Positions 43,374-52,183 of a DNA stretch of 64,000 bases are shown one piece after another. The stretch's first letter is position 1; every line of letters starts with the position of its first letter. The translations under genes and the position numbers were made by a program. This DNA is from Sandaracinus amylolyticus (lineage in GTDB: Bacteria; Myxococcota_A; Polyangia; Polyangiales; Sandaracinaceae). The stretch spans positions 8,928,001 through 8,992,000 of the forward strand of contig NZ_CP011125.1 of NCBI RefSeq assembly GCF_000737325.1. Direction: 5' to 3'. Below the pieces are notes generated by a model. That model did not search any database. It had not been told where the DNA came from and was given only the letters and a program-made list of their open reading frames with translations.

Positions 43374-45017
43374 TCAGTCCGCGCTCCCTGCGAAACGGAA
43401 TCCATCGCTCGTCACGAGCTCGACCATCAGCGCGCCCAGCTCGGGCTCGCCGGCGAACGCATCGGCCAGGTCGCGGATCGTCGGCTCCTCGCCGCGCGTC
43501 TCCACGTGACCCGTGCCGTAGCGGTAGAGGTTGCGCACCAAGCACGCGGTGAGCTGCGGGTGCGACGCCATCGCCTGTCCGAGCTCGCGCGCGTCGGCGA
43601 ACGCGGTGCCGTCGAGCTCGCCGCTCGGGTCGATCGTCGCGCCGTTCTCCTGCTCGCGGAAGCTCCCGATCGCGTCGAAGTTCTCGAGCGCGAGGCCGAT
43701 CGGGTCGGTGATCGAGTGGCAGCTCGCGCAGGCCGGGTTCGCGCGGTGCTCCTGGAGGCGCTCGCGCATCGTCGGCAGCTCGGGGCTCGGCTCGGGCAGC
43801 TCGCCGACGTCGGCGGGCGGGGGCGGGATCGACTGGCAGAGCAGCGTCTCGCGGACGAACTTGCCGCGCAGCGTCGGCGACGACGCGTGGCTGTGCGAGA
43901 AGAGCGCGAGCACCGACGCCTGGCCGAGCAGACCCGCGCGCGGACCGTCGGGCAGCTCGACGCGCGCCCACTCGCCCTCCGCCGGCGCCTCGACGCCGTA
44001 GAGCGCCGCGAGCTCGGGGTTCACGAACGTCGTGCGCGTGGTGAAGAGGTCGCGGTAGCTGCCGCCCTCGACGAGCAGGTGATCCTCGATCGTGCGCAGC
44101 GTCGACTCGCGCATCGCCGCGCCGATCGTCGCGCTCATCGCGGGGAACTCGTCGGGATCCTGCGGCAGGCGATCGAGGCCCTCGAGGCGCAGCAGCTCCG
44201 CGAAGAAGTCGCGCAGCGCGCCGCGGCTGCGCTCCTCCGCGACCATGCGCTCGGCCTGCGCGCGGAGCAGCTCGGCGTCGACGAGATCGCCGCGCTCACC
44301 GGCCGCGAGCAGCGCCTCGTCCGGAGGCGCGTTCCAGATGAGATAGGAGAGGCGCGACGCCATCTCGACGCTCGAGTAGCGACGGCGGCCGTCGGCCTCT
44401 TCGCCGATCTCGACGCGGAAGAGGAAGTTCGGCGACTGCAGCAGGCCCGCGGTCGCCATCGCGAGGCCCTCGTAGAAGTCGCCGAGCACCGTCGCCGACT
44501 GATCCGCGATCGCGACGTAGCGGGTCACCTCGTCGACCGCGAGCGGGCGGCGCCACGCGCGGCGGCCGAAGGTCTCGACGAACTCGCGCGCGCACGCGCT
44601 GTCGACCGTGCCGCTCGGCGTGCAGGGCACGACGTCGCCGCGACGCGCGGGATCCGTCAGCTCGCTCTCCGCGATGCGCAGCGCGGCCGACTCGTAGAGC
44701 TCGGCGGCGCGCGGCGAGATCGTGGTGCGCGCGCTGCCGATCGCGACGAAGCCGTTCACCGGGGTATCGGCCTCGAGCTCGGCGTCGACCTGGACGTCGT
44801 CGCCGAAGAGCGCGCGCATCGTCGCGTCGTACTGCACCGCCGTCAGGCGCCGCATCGCGGCCTGCACTGGCTGCGTCGTCGCGGGGATGGGCTCGGGACC
44901 GCCGTTCCAGCCTCCGGGACCCACACCGCGCGAGTCTCCGAGGTCGCCGACGCACCCACCGAGCGCGAGGAGGCCGGCAGTCACCAGCAGCATCGCGCGA
45001 AGTCCTGAGAGGCGCAT
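43374..45017 (-). CDS. DUF1592/DUF1588-type lipoprotein with C-S-C-H haem-like motif
   Basis: About 547 residues: lipoprotein signal (L-A-L-G-G-C-V-G), DUF1587/1592/1588 domain string with F-G-R-R-A-W-R-R-P-L, and a late C-A-S-C-H, a cytochrome-c-type haem site, in A-C-A-S-C-H-S-I-T-D-P-I-G. Known relatives are paired with DUF1552 proteins; the C-x-x-C-H suggests electron transfer. Between it and the divergent kinase gene lies a tandem inverted repeat (45081-45118), a candidate operator for both. Confidence 0.86.
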   Translation of the reverse strand: MRLSGLRAMLLVTAGLLALGGCVGDLGDSRGVGPGGWNGGPEPIPATTQPVQAAMRRLTAVQYDATMRALFGDDVQVDAELEADTPVNGFVAIGSARTTISPRAAELYESAALRIAESELTDPARRGDVVPCTPSGTVDSACAREFVETFGRRAWRRPLAVDEVTRYVAIADQSATVLGDFYEGLAMATAGLLQSPNFLFRVEIGEEADGRRRYSSVEMASRLSYLIWNAPPDEALLAAGERGDLVDAELLRAQAERMVAEERSRGALRDFFAELLRLEGLDRLPQDPDEFPAMSATIGAAMRESTLRTIEDHLLVEGGSYRDLFTTRTTFVNPELAALYGVEAPAEGEWARVELPDGPRAGLLGQASVLALFSHSHASSPTLRGKFVRETLLCQSIPPPPADVGELPEPSPELPTMRERLQEHRANPACASCHSITDPIGLALENFDAIGSFREQENGATIDPSGELDGTAFADARELGQAMASHPQLTACLVRNLYRYGTGHVETRGEEPTIRDLADAFAGEPELGALMVELVTSDGFRFAGSAD

Positions 45018-45080
45018 GGTCGGCGCACCTCTGCACCGGTCGTACCGGGACGAAACACCCCGGATCTCCGCGTGATCCGT

Positions 45081-45118
45081 GGAGCACCGCGTGCTCTGCG
45101 GAGCACCGCGTGCTCCGC
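45081..45118. promoter_or_regulatory. tandem 19-bp inverted repeat, candidate operator
   Basis: Two copies of GGAGCACCGCGTGCTC(T/C)GC lie head to tail (45081-45099, 45100-45118), each a hairpin GAGCAC-CGC-GTGCTC. It sits between the divergent DUF1592 lipoprotein and kinase genes. Confidence 0.55.
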
Positions 45119-45218
45119 GCCGGGGTCTGCAGGCCCGCTCGTCGACGACGCGATGTCGCCGGCTGCTTCACGAACGAGCGCAGCGAGCGAGGCTCGCCGC
45201 GAAGGCATCGCTCGCCCT

Positions 45219-46370
45219 ATGCTCGCCGTCGTGGCGGGGATCGGGTCGGTGCTCGGCGGTCGCTGGGAGCTCGTCGCGCCGGTGGGCGGCGGCGGGATGG
45301 GCACCGTCTGGCGCGCGCGCGATCGGCAGGGCGGCGACGACGTCGCGGTGAAGCTGATGGCGAAGCACGTGCGCGGCCTCGCGTCGTTCGAGGAGCGCTT
45401 CTCACGCGAGGCGATCGCGTGCGAGTCGGTGCGTCATCCGAACGTCGTCTCGGTGCTCGGCCACGGCACGACCGACGAGAACGAGCCCTATCTCGTGCTC
45501 GAGCTGCTCGAGGGCGAGAGCCTCGGCTGGAGGATCGAGCGAACGCCGCCGCCGATGGCGCGCGAGGCGATCGGATGGATCGTCGATGCGCTCGCGGGGC
45601 TCGAGGCGGTGCACGCGGCGGGGATCGTCCATCGCGATCTCAAGCCCGACAATCTCTTCCTCGCGAACGCGCCCGGCGGGCGCACGCGCGTGAAGCTGCT
45701 CGACTTCGGCATCTCGCGGATGACCGCCGCGCCGCCGATGGGTCGCGCCGCGCAGTGGGACTCGCTCACGCGGAGCGGCGAGATGCTCGGCACGCCGGTG
45801 TACATGGCCCCCGAGCAGGGCACCAACGCGCACCACGTCGATCACCGCGCGGACCTCTTCAGCGTCGGCGCGATCCTCTACGAGACGCTCGCGGGGCGCG
45901 CGCCGTTCGAGGGCGCGAACGTCGGTGAGATCCTGCTCGCGGTGTCGGCCGACGATCCCGAGCCGCTCCACGAGCGCGTGCCCGCGATCGGCTCCGAGGT
46001 GAGCGCGGTGGTCGCGCGCGCGCTCGCGAAGTCGCCCGACGATCGCTGGCCCGACGCACGCGCGATGCGCGAGGCGCTCGAGATCGCGCTGCGATCGGTG
46101 CCCGCGGACGCGTCGTGCGGGTTCGTGATCGGCAGCGCGCGGATGCCGCAGATCCATCCGCAGCGCGCGCGCGACGAGGAGTCGAAGAAGACGGTCCGCA
46201 GCGAGCCGCCTCCCGGAGGTCGCGAGCTGCCCGAGGACGCAGGCGAGGTGTTCGGGACCGAGACCGACCGGCCCCCGCCGTCGCGGCGCACGATGCTCGC
46301 GGTGGCGCTGGCGATGCTCGGCGCGCTCGCGATCTTCGTCGCGTACGTGGTGCTCGGAGGCGATCCCTGA
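45219..46370 (+). CDS. membrane-anchored Ser/Thr protein kinase
   Basis: About 383 residues with GGGGMG (23-28), Lys45, H-R-D-L-K-P-D-N (138-145) and DFG (162-164); a C-terminal hydrophobic helix (T-M-L-A-V-A-L-A-M-L-G-A-L) anchors it. A GTG at 45231 is a reasonable second start because TATGCT ends seven bases before it. The second kinase gene follows after about 35 bp, so the pair is likely one operon. Confidence 0.92.
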   Translation: MLAVVAGIGSVLGGRWELVAPVGGGGMGTVWRARDRQGGDDVAVKLMAKHVRGLASFEERFSREAIACESVRHPNVVSVLGHGTTDENEPYLVLELLEGESLGWRIERTPPPMAREAIGWIVDALAGLEAVHAAGIVHRDLKPDNLFLANAPGGRTRVKLLDFGISRMTAAPPMGRAAQWDSLTRSGEMLGTPVYMAPEQGTNAHHVDHRADLFSVGAILYETLAGRAPFEGANVGEILLAVSADDPEPLHERVPAIGSEVSAVVARALAKSPDDRWPDARAMREALEIALRSVPADASCGFVIGSARMPQIHPQRARDEESKKTVRSEPPPGGRELPEDAGEVFGTETDRPPPSRRTMLAVALAMLGALAIFVAYVVLGGDP

Positions 46371-46405
46371 GCGACCGCTCGCAGACGCGCGCGGCGCATC
46401 CGCTG

Positions 46406-48349
46406 GTGCGACGCGAGGCGCTGATGGTGCTCGCGTTCGGCATCGTGCTCACGATCGCCGCGACCGCGCTCGCGCACGAGCGCGCGCAGCAGCACGATCG
46501 CCAGCGCCTCGCGGATCGCGCCGAGCGCCTCGGAGACGCGCTGCGCGACGAGCTCGGCAGGCCGCTCGAGGTGCTGCGCGCGGTGCCGTCGTTCTTCGCG
46601 GCGAACGACGGCGTGCCGAGCCGCGCGGCGTTCGGCGTGTTCGTGCGCGATGCGCTGGCGCGTCACCAAGGGATCGCCGCGCTCGAGTGGGTGCCCTTCG
46701 TGCGCGATGCCGATCGCGACGCGCTCGGGCTCGCGATCACCGAGCAGGCGTCCGACGGTACGATGCAGCCCCGCGCGCGCGACGCGCTCTACGCGCCGCT
46801 GCTCTATGCCGAGCCGCCCGACGGCATCGCGTTCGGCTACGACCTGATGAGCGAGCCGGTGCGGCGCGCGAGCGTGCTCCAGGCGCGCGAGCTCGGACAG
46901 CCGGTGGGCTCGCGACGGCTGCGCCTCGTCGAAGATCCCGAGGGCGTGTTCTCGCTCGCGGTGTACCTCGCCGTCTACGAAGGCGGCGCGCGCCCCGACG
47001 CGATCGCGAACCGCGAGGCGCGCGCGCTCGGGCTCGCGATCGCGCTCTTCCGACTCCGTCCGTTGCTCGAGCCGCTGGTCGCGCCGGTGGTGCGCGAGCA
47101 CGTCGAGCTCGCGCTGATCGATCCCGACGCGCCCGAGGATCTGCGGGTCCTCTACGAGACCGCGCCCGGCGTCGCGAGCGATGTCACGTCGTTCTCGCGC
47201 GAGGTGGAGATCCCGTTCGCGGAGCGCAGCTTCCGGCTCGTCGCGCGGCCCGGCGCGGGGTTCGGCGGCGCGCGCACGGACACGCTCGTGGTGCTCGTCG
47301 TGGGGCTCGTGCTGAGCGTGCTGCTCGCGTGGGGCGCGAGCGGCATCGCGCGGGTTCGCGCGCTCGAGGACGAGGTGCGCAGCGCGCGTCGGCTCGGTCG
47401 CTACGTCCTCGAGCGCAAGCTCGGCGAGGGCGGCACCGGCGTCGTCTATCTCGCGAAGCACGCGATGATGAAGCGGCCCACCGCGATCAAGATCCTGCGC
47501 GGCGCGGACCGCGAGCGGGCGGCGCGCTTCGAGCGCGAGGTGCAGATGGCCTCGCGCCTCGTGCACCCGAACACGGTGCAGGTCTGGGACTACGGCCGCA
47601 CCCCGAGCGGCGAGCTCTACTACGCGATGGAGCACGTCGACGGGCTGCCGCTCGACCTCGTGGTGCGCGAAGAGGGCGCGCTGCCGCCGGGGCGCGTGGT
47701 GCGCATCGTGCGCGCGATCGCGGAGGCGCTCGACGAAGCGCACGCGCTCGGGATCGTGCACCGCGACGTGAAGCCCGCGAACGCGATGATCGCGGTGCGC
47801 GCGGGCACGCCCGACGCGGTGAAGGTGCTCGACTTCGGGCTCGGCAAGATGCTCGGCGCGGAGCTCACGGACGGCGCGGCGTTCTCGCACGAGGGCACGA
47901 TGATCGGCACGCCGGTGTACATGGCGCCCGAGCAGATCAGCGCGCCCGATCGCATCGACGCACGCGCCGATCTCTACGCGGTCGGCGCGCTCGCGTACCA
48001 CCTGCTCACGGGCACGCCGCCGTTCGTCGGCGAGACGCCGCTCGCGGTGGCGACGATGCAGCTGCGCGCGGAGGTGGAGCCGCCGAGCCAGCGCCTCGGG
48101 CGCGCGCTGCCTGCGGAGCTCGAGGCGCTGGTGATGCGGCTGCTCGAGAAGGATCGCGCCCGTCGCATCGCGAGCGCGCGCGCGCTGATCGAGGCGATCG
48201 ACGCGCTCGGCGGCGTGGTGCCCTTCGGCGACGACGCGGCGCGCGCGTGGTGGGCGAGCCGCGGCGAGGCGCTGCGCGCGAAGATGGTCGCGGAGCAAGC
48301 GGCGGGCGGCGGCGCGGTCGACGTGGACGTCGAGCGCCGCGTCGCGTGA
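46406..48349 (+). CDS. Ser/Thr kinase with CHASE sensor domain
   Basis: About 647 residues: N-terminal membrane helix (5-23), an extracytoplasmic CHASE-type domain (about 45-285; F-V-R-D-A-L-A-R-H-Q-G-I-A-A-L-E-W-V-P), second helix (293-311), then kinase GEGGTG (340-345), Lys362, HRD (452-454), DFG (476-478), APEQ. CHASE usually sits on histidine kinases or cyclases, where it binds cytokinin-like ligands; on a Ser/Thr kinase it is unusual. Shares a transcript with the preceding kinase (inference). Start at GTG 46406 keeps two Arg before the first helix; an ATG at 46424 is possible. Confidence 0.88.
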   Translation: MRREALMVLAFGIVLTIAATALAHERAQQHDRQRLADRAERLGDALRDELGRPLEVLRAVPSFFAANDGVPSRAAFGVFVRDALARHQGIAALEWVPFVRDADRDALGLAITEQASDGTMQPRARDALYAPLLYAEPPDGIAFGYDLMSEPVRRASVLQARELGQPVGSRRLRLVEDPEGVFSLAVYLAVYEGGARPDAIANREARALGLAIALFRLRPLLEPLVAPVVREHVELALIDPDAPEDLRVLYETAPGVASDVTSFSREVEIPFAERSFRLVARPGAGFGGARTDTLVVLVVGLVLSVLLAWGASGIARVRALEDEVRSARRLGRYVLERKLGEGGTGVVYLAKHAMMKRPTAIKILRGADRERAARFEREVQMASRLVHPNTVQVWDYGRTPSGELYYAMEHVDGLPLDLVVREEGALPPGRVVRIVRAIAEALDEAHALGIVHRDVKPANAMIAVRAGTPDAVKVLDFGLGKMLGAELTDGAAFSHEGTMIGTPVYMAPEQISAPDRIDARADLYAVGALAYHLLTGTPPFVGETPLAVATMQLRAEVEPPSQRLGRALPAELEALVMRLLEKDRARRIASARALIEAIDALGGVVPFGDDAARAWWASRGEALRAKMVAEQAAGGGAVDVDVERRVA

Positions 48350-48390
48350 CGGTTGCGCACGCAACCGTGAGGGTTGCGCGCGCAACTCTC
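48349..48390. terminator. twin GGTTGCG hairpins between convergent genes
   Basis: Two adjacent hairpins: ACGGTTGCG / CGCAACCGT (48349-48368, perfect) and GAGGGTTGCG / CGCAACTCTC (48369-48390, one wobble). They start in the stop of the CHASE kinase and end in the stop of the convergent gene. Candidate bidirectional terminator. Confidence 0.65.
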
Positions 48391-48823
48391 AGCGATCGCA
48401 GAGCACGGCCTCCTCGGTGCTGCTCGTCGAGCACGCGAGGATCGTGACGGACCGGGGACCGAAGCCGTCCGTCCTTCGCTCGATCGGGCCGACGCAGCGG
48501 AACGCGACGAGCCGCGGGCACGCGCCGTCGCCCCCGCTGGGATCGCCGTCGTAGGAGAGCGCGCGGGCGCTGCCGTCCTCGCGACGCGTGACGTACGTGC
48601 GCACCTCGGAGTCGATGCCGAAGCGCGCGAATCCCGCGGAGAACGCGCGCTCTTCGGCGATCGCCTGCTCCGCGCACGCGAGCACGGGCGCGGGGTCGTC
48701 GCCCAGCCGGACGAAGCCGCAGTCGGTCGCGCCGTCGCCCGCGAGATCGCGCGCGATGTCGGTCGCGTCGCACGGGCAGCCGCACCCGGCGAGCACGATC
48801 GCGAGCAGGAGCGCGCGCCTCAT
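48389..48823 (-). CDS. small Cys-rich lipoprotein
   Basis: 144 residues with lipobox V-L-A-G-C and, immediately after it, C-P-C-D; another eight Cys spread through a small mixed fold. Its start overlaps the stop of the larger membrane-protein gene upstream (ATGA). No family recognised. Confidence 0.7.
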   Translation of the reverse strand: MRRALLLAIVLAGCGCPCDATDIARDLAGDGATDCGFVRLGDDPAPVLACAEQAIAEERAFSAGFARFGIDSEVRTYVTRREDGSARALSYDGDPSGGDGACPRLVAFRCVGPIERRTDGFGPRSVTILACSTSSTEEAVLCDR

Positions 48824-50058
48824 CGCGCCTCCGCTGCGTCGCGCCACGCGCCGTGCTCGGTCTCGTGCGCGGCTTGGCGGCGCGCCGCGTCGGCGTCCTC
48901 GTGGAACGTGTCGCCGAGCGGGCGCCCTCCCCGTCCGAGCCGCGAGAGGATCGCGCCGTCGGGGCCCTGCTCGATCACCAGCGTCTCGACGCGCTGTCCG
49001 TCGGTGCGCAGCAGGCGCGGCTCGACCGGCCAGGCGTCGTCGTCGAGCGACGAGACGGCGTGGCCCTGCACGTCGGCGCGCTCGCGCAGCGCCATCGGGC
49101 GCGCGCTCGCGGGCAGCCCGAGGTCGAGGCCGAGCACGATCGCGGAGCGCTCGACGCGCCCGTCGGCATCGAGCACCTCGACGTGGAGGTGCAGCCCGAT
49201 CGCGGGATCGTCGAGATCGCTCGGGAGCTGGCGCACGCGCGTGCGCCGATCGCGCGAGACGAGCATGCCGCGCGCATCGAGCTCGACGTCGGGGCCGAGA
49301 CGCTCGATCAGTCGCCGCCTCAGCACGCGCAGCCCGAGCGCGATCCCGAGGAAGTGTCGCTGCGCCCCCGCCGTGAGCACGAGGCTCACCACCAGCACGG
49401 CGAGCGCGACCGGCACGCGCTCGATCGTGACGAGCCACGCGACCAGCATCGTCGCGAGCCCGAACGTGATCGAGACCACGAGCGCGCGTCGGAACGCGCG
49501 ACGCTCGGGTGCCAGCCGACGCCGCAAGGAGAACGACGCGGCCCGACGCTCGGCCTCACGATACGCGGCGCGTGGCTCGCGCTGCATCATCACGCGCGCG
49601 CCCTCGCGCCGGAGCCGAGCCACGCGCTCGCTGATGACGAGCTCGTCCTCGGCCCGGACGCGGTACACACCCGGAGGTGCGTGCGCGCGCAGCGTCGCGA
49701 GCAGCGTCTCGCCGAGCAGCAGCGCTGGGACGGTGAGCCGACGTCGGGCGTGGGACGTCACGATCAGCTCGCGCGTGATCCCCGCGGCGAGCTCGACGGC
49801 CGCGATCTCGCTCCACGCGATCCGAGCGACGCGGAACAGCCGCGGTTGGCGGATGCCGTCGCGATCGACCTCGAGCCACTCGGCGCGCTTCACGAGCTCG
49901 GCGCTGAGCACGGTCATCGCGAAGAACATGCTGGCGATCGCAGGCGCCGCGACCGGCGCGCGAGGGGATGCGAAGAGCGCCAAGACACATGGCACCGCGG
50001 AGACCGCGGGCACAATCCAGAACAGCCGCGCGTGCGAGCTCTCGAAGCGCGCCCCCAT
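48820..50058 (-). CDS. membrane protein with PH-like domain
   Basis: About 412 residues. The N-terminus has two close membrane helices (about 12-30, 38-52). A PH-like beta domain follows (L-E-V-D-R-D-G-I-R, I-A-W-S-E-I-A-A-V-E-L) with similar lengths and order to bacterial PH-domain proteins. Another helical pair occurs near residue 190, and a long charged tail. Coupled to the small lipoprotein. I cannot name a function. Confidence 0.65.
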   Translation of the reverse strand: MGARFESSHARLFWIVPAVSAVPCVLALFASPRAPVAAPAIASMFFAMTVLSAELVKRAEWLEVDRDGIRQPRLFRVARIAWSEIAAVELAAGITRELIVTSHARRRLTVPALLLGETLLATLRAHAPPGVYRVRAEDELVISERVARLRREGARVMMQREPRAAYREAERRAASFSLRRRLAPERRAFRRALVVSITFGLATMLVAWLVTIERVPVALAVLVVSLVLTAGAQRHFLGIALGLRVLRRRLIERLGPDVELDARGMLVSRDRRTRVRQLPSDLDDPAIGLHLHVEVLDADGRVERSAIVLGLDLGLPASARPMALRERADVQGHAVSSLDDDAWPVEPRLLRTDGQRVETLVIEQGPDGAILSRLGRGGRPLGDTFHEDADAARRQAAHETEHGAWRDAAEAR

Positions 50059-50225
50059 CGCCCCGCATCACAGCACGAAGCCCGTCGCCATGGCTCCCCC
50101 AGACGCCAGGTGCGCTGGGGTATGGCGACCACCGACCCCAGCCTCGACGCAGCGCGTTATCACGATTTTCTTGCGCAATTCGTCTATCCCACATGCGGCA
50201 CGGGATCTGTAATCGGCCGCCTCGC
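50059..50225 (+). promoter_or_regulatory. AT-richer leader of the papain-like gene
   Basis: The 167-bp spacer contains an AT-richer block (about 50158-50190, with TTGCGC and TATCCC) between divergent genes. Promoters should be here, but I could not fix a -35/-10 pair. Confidence 0.35.
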
Positions 50226-52103
50226 ATGTCGCTCACGAACCGCCGCCCATTCCTCCTCGCGTCGCTCGTCGCGCTCGCCGGCTGCGCGAACAGCCCCGAC
50301 GACGACCTCCCGCTCACCTACGACGAAGCGCCGGTCTCCGAGCTCGGTCCGCTCGTCGACGGCATCCCGCCGAACGCCGAGCTGCCCGACGAGAGCAAGG
50401 CCGACGAGGTCTATCCCGCGCGCTTCGATCTGCTCGAGACGCAGACGCCGGTGCGCAACCAGGGCAGCCGCGGCGTGTGCTCGATCTTCGCGACCGCGGC
50501 GCTGATGGAGTCGCTCTACATCAGCGAGGGCACGATCACGAGCCCCGACTTCAGCGAGCAGTACCTGCAGTGGTCGGTGAAGACCGAGGTCGGCGCGTTC
50601 ACCAACACCGACGGCTCGAGCGCGCAGCGCAACCTCGAGGCGATCAACCGCTTCGGCATCGTGGAAGAGTCGCTCTGGCCCTACGAGTCGCGCGGCTGGA
50701 GCACGACGCAGGATGCCGCGTGCACCGGTGAGAACCGCCCGGTGCGCTGCTGGACCAACGGCGAGCCGCCCGCCGCGGCGCGCGAGGGCATGCGCTGGCA
50801 CCTGCCCGCGGGCCGCTGGATCCGCAGCACGCCGCGGAGCATCCAGGGCCACATGGTCACCAAGCGCACGCCGGTCGTCGTCGGCGGCGACTTCTTCTAC
50901 CAGGCGTGGAACCACGGCGGCTCGATGCTGCCGACGAACGGCGAGAACTCGCGCCGCGGCATCGTGATGTCGCCGAACGACGCGGACATCGCGGACTCGC
51001 GCATGCGCCCGGCTGGTCACGCGTTCCTGCTCGTCGGCTGGGACTCGGAGATGGAAGTCCAGCGCCTCGACGGCGAGGGCAATCCGGTCGTCGACGCGAT
51101 GGGCCGCCCGGTGATGGAGCGCGGCTTCTTCATGTTCAAGAACTCGTGGGGCACCACGCGCTTCGGCACCGAGGGCACGCAGCCCGACGGCTACGGCTGG
51201 ATCTCGTTCCGCTACGTCGAGCAGTACCTCACGGCGTACGTCAGCGCGGTGCCCACGGTCCGCCTGCCTCCCGAGACCTGCAACAACACGAGCGACGACG
51301 ATCGCGACGGTGCGATCGACTGCGAGGACAGCGACTGCGCGAGCGACCGCGCGTGCATGGACAGCACGAGCGAGACGACGCACTCGGCGATGCCGATGGT
51401 CGCGATCCCCGACAACACGCCGGCCGGCGTGAGCAGCGAGATCGTGGTGGCCGAGGCGGGCGCGATCAGCTCGCTCGCGGTGACCGTCGACATCACGCAC
51501 ACGTACCGCGGCGATCTGCAGGTGCGCCTCGAGCGCGACGGCCGCGTGGTCACGCTGCTCGATCGCGCGGGCGGCGCGGACGATCACGTGCAGCAGACGT
51601 TCAGCGTCGCCGACTTCAACGGCGTCGACGCGGCGGGCACGTGGCGCCTCGTGGTGGTCGACACGGCGAGCGCCGACGTGGGCACGCTGAGCTCGTGGAG
51701 CCTCGCGATCACGCGCTGCGAAGGCGCGAGCTGCGGCGGCACCGAGCAGACGCGCGAGCACTCGGCGACGCCGGCCGCGGCGATCCCCGACGACAGCACG
51801 AGCGGCGTGACCAGCGACATCGTGGTGAGCGACGCGGGAACGATCTCGCGCATGAGCGTGACGGTCGGCATCACGCACGAGTTCCCGATGGACCTCACGG
51901 TGCGCCTCTCGCGCGTCGGTGGTCGTGAGTTCGTGCTGCTGCGCGAAGCGTCGATCGACGCGGGCAGCTTCGAGCGCACGTTCGCGGTCGAGGGCTTCGT
52001 CGGCGAGAGCGTGACCGGCACGTGGCGCCTCACGGTGGTCGACGGCGCGCGCAACGACGTGGGCACGCTCGACCGCTGGTCGATGAGCGTCACGACGCGC
52101 TGA
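50226..52103 (+). CDS. papain-like (C1A) cysteine protease with two P-domains, lipoprotein
   Basis: 625 residues. Signal with lipobox A-L-A-G-C (Cys20). C1A catalytic domain: Gln79, Cys85 (V-R-N-Q-G-S-R-G-V-C-S), His265 (A-G-H-A-F-L-L-V-G), Asn306 (F-K-N-S-W-G), the standard Q-C-H-N set, though the usual C-G-S-C-W is changed to R-G-V-C-S-I. Two proprotein-convertase P-domains of about 120 residues each follow, beta-sandwiches that often target proteases to surfaces. A secreted or surface protease for digestion of prey or matrix is likely (inference). The stop is followed by palindromic element copy 4. Confidence 0.88.
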   Translation: MSLTNRRPFLLASLVALAGCANSPDDDLPLTYDEAPVSELGPLVDGIPPNAELPDESKADEVYPARFDLLETQTPVRNQGSRGVCSIFATAALMESLYISEGTITSPDFSEQYLQWSVKTEVGAFTNTDGSSAQRNLEAINRFGIVEESLWPYESRGWSTTQDAACTGENRPVRCWTNGEPPAAAREGMRWHLPAGRWIRSTPRSIQGHMVTKRTPVVVGGDFFYQAWNHGGSMLPTNGENSRRGIVMSPNDADIADSRMRPAGHAFLLVGWDSEMEVQRLDGEGNPVVDAMGRPVMERGFFMFKNSWGTTRFGTEGTQPDGYGWISFRYVEQYLTAYVSAVPTVRLPPETCNNTSDDDRDGAIDCEDSDCASDRACMDSTSETTHSAMPMVAIPDNTPAGVSSEIVVAEAGAISSLAVTVDITHTYRGDLQVRLERDGRVVTLLDRAGGADDHVQQTFSVADFNGVDAAGTWRLVVVDTASADVGTLSSWSLAITRCEGASCGGTEQTREHSATPAAAIPDDSTSGVTSDIVVSDAGTISRMSVTVGITHEFPMDLTVRLSRVGGREFVLLREASIDAGSFERTFAVEGFVGESVTGTWRLTVVDGARNDVGTLDRWSMSVTTR

Positions 52104-52107
52104 TCCT

Positions 52108-52183
52108 GCAGGAGTGCTCGTCCCGCGGGTCCCGCATGGCAGCGCGCGCAGCGCGCGGACGGACGGGACCAGCGGGCGAGCCG
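52108..52183 (+). repeat. palindromic element, copy 4
   Basis: A 76-bp unit with arms GCTCGTCCCGCGGGTCCCG / CGGGACCAGCGGGCGAGC, which can pair with one bulge and one mismatch. In the middle of the arm this copy has a T-A pair where other copies have C-G. Four bases after a stop codon, like the other loci. Confidence 0.85.
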
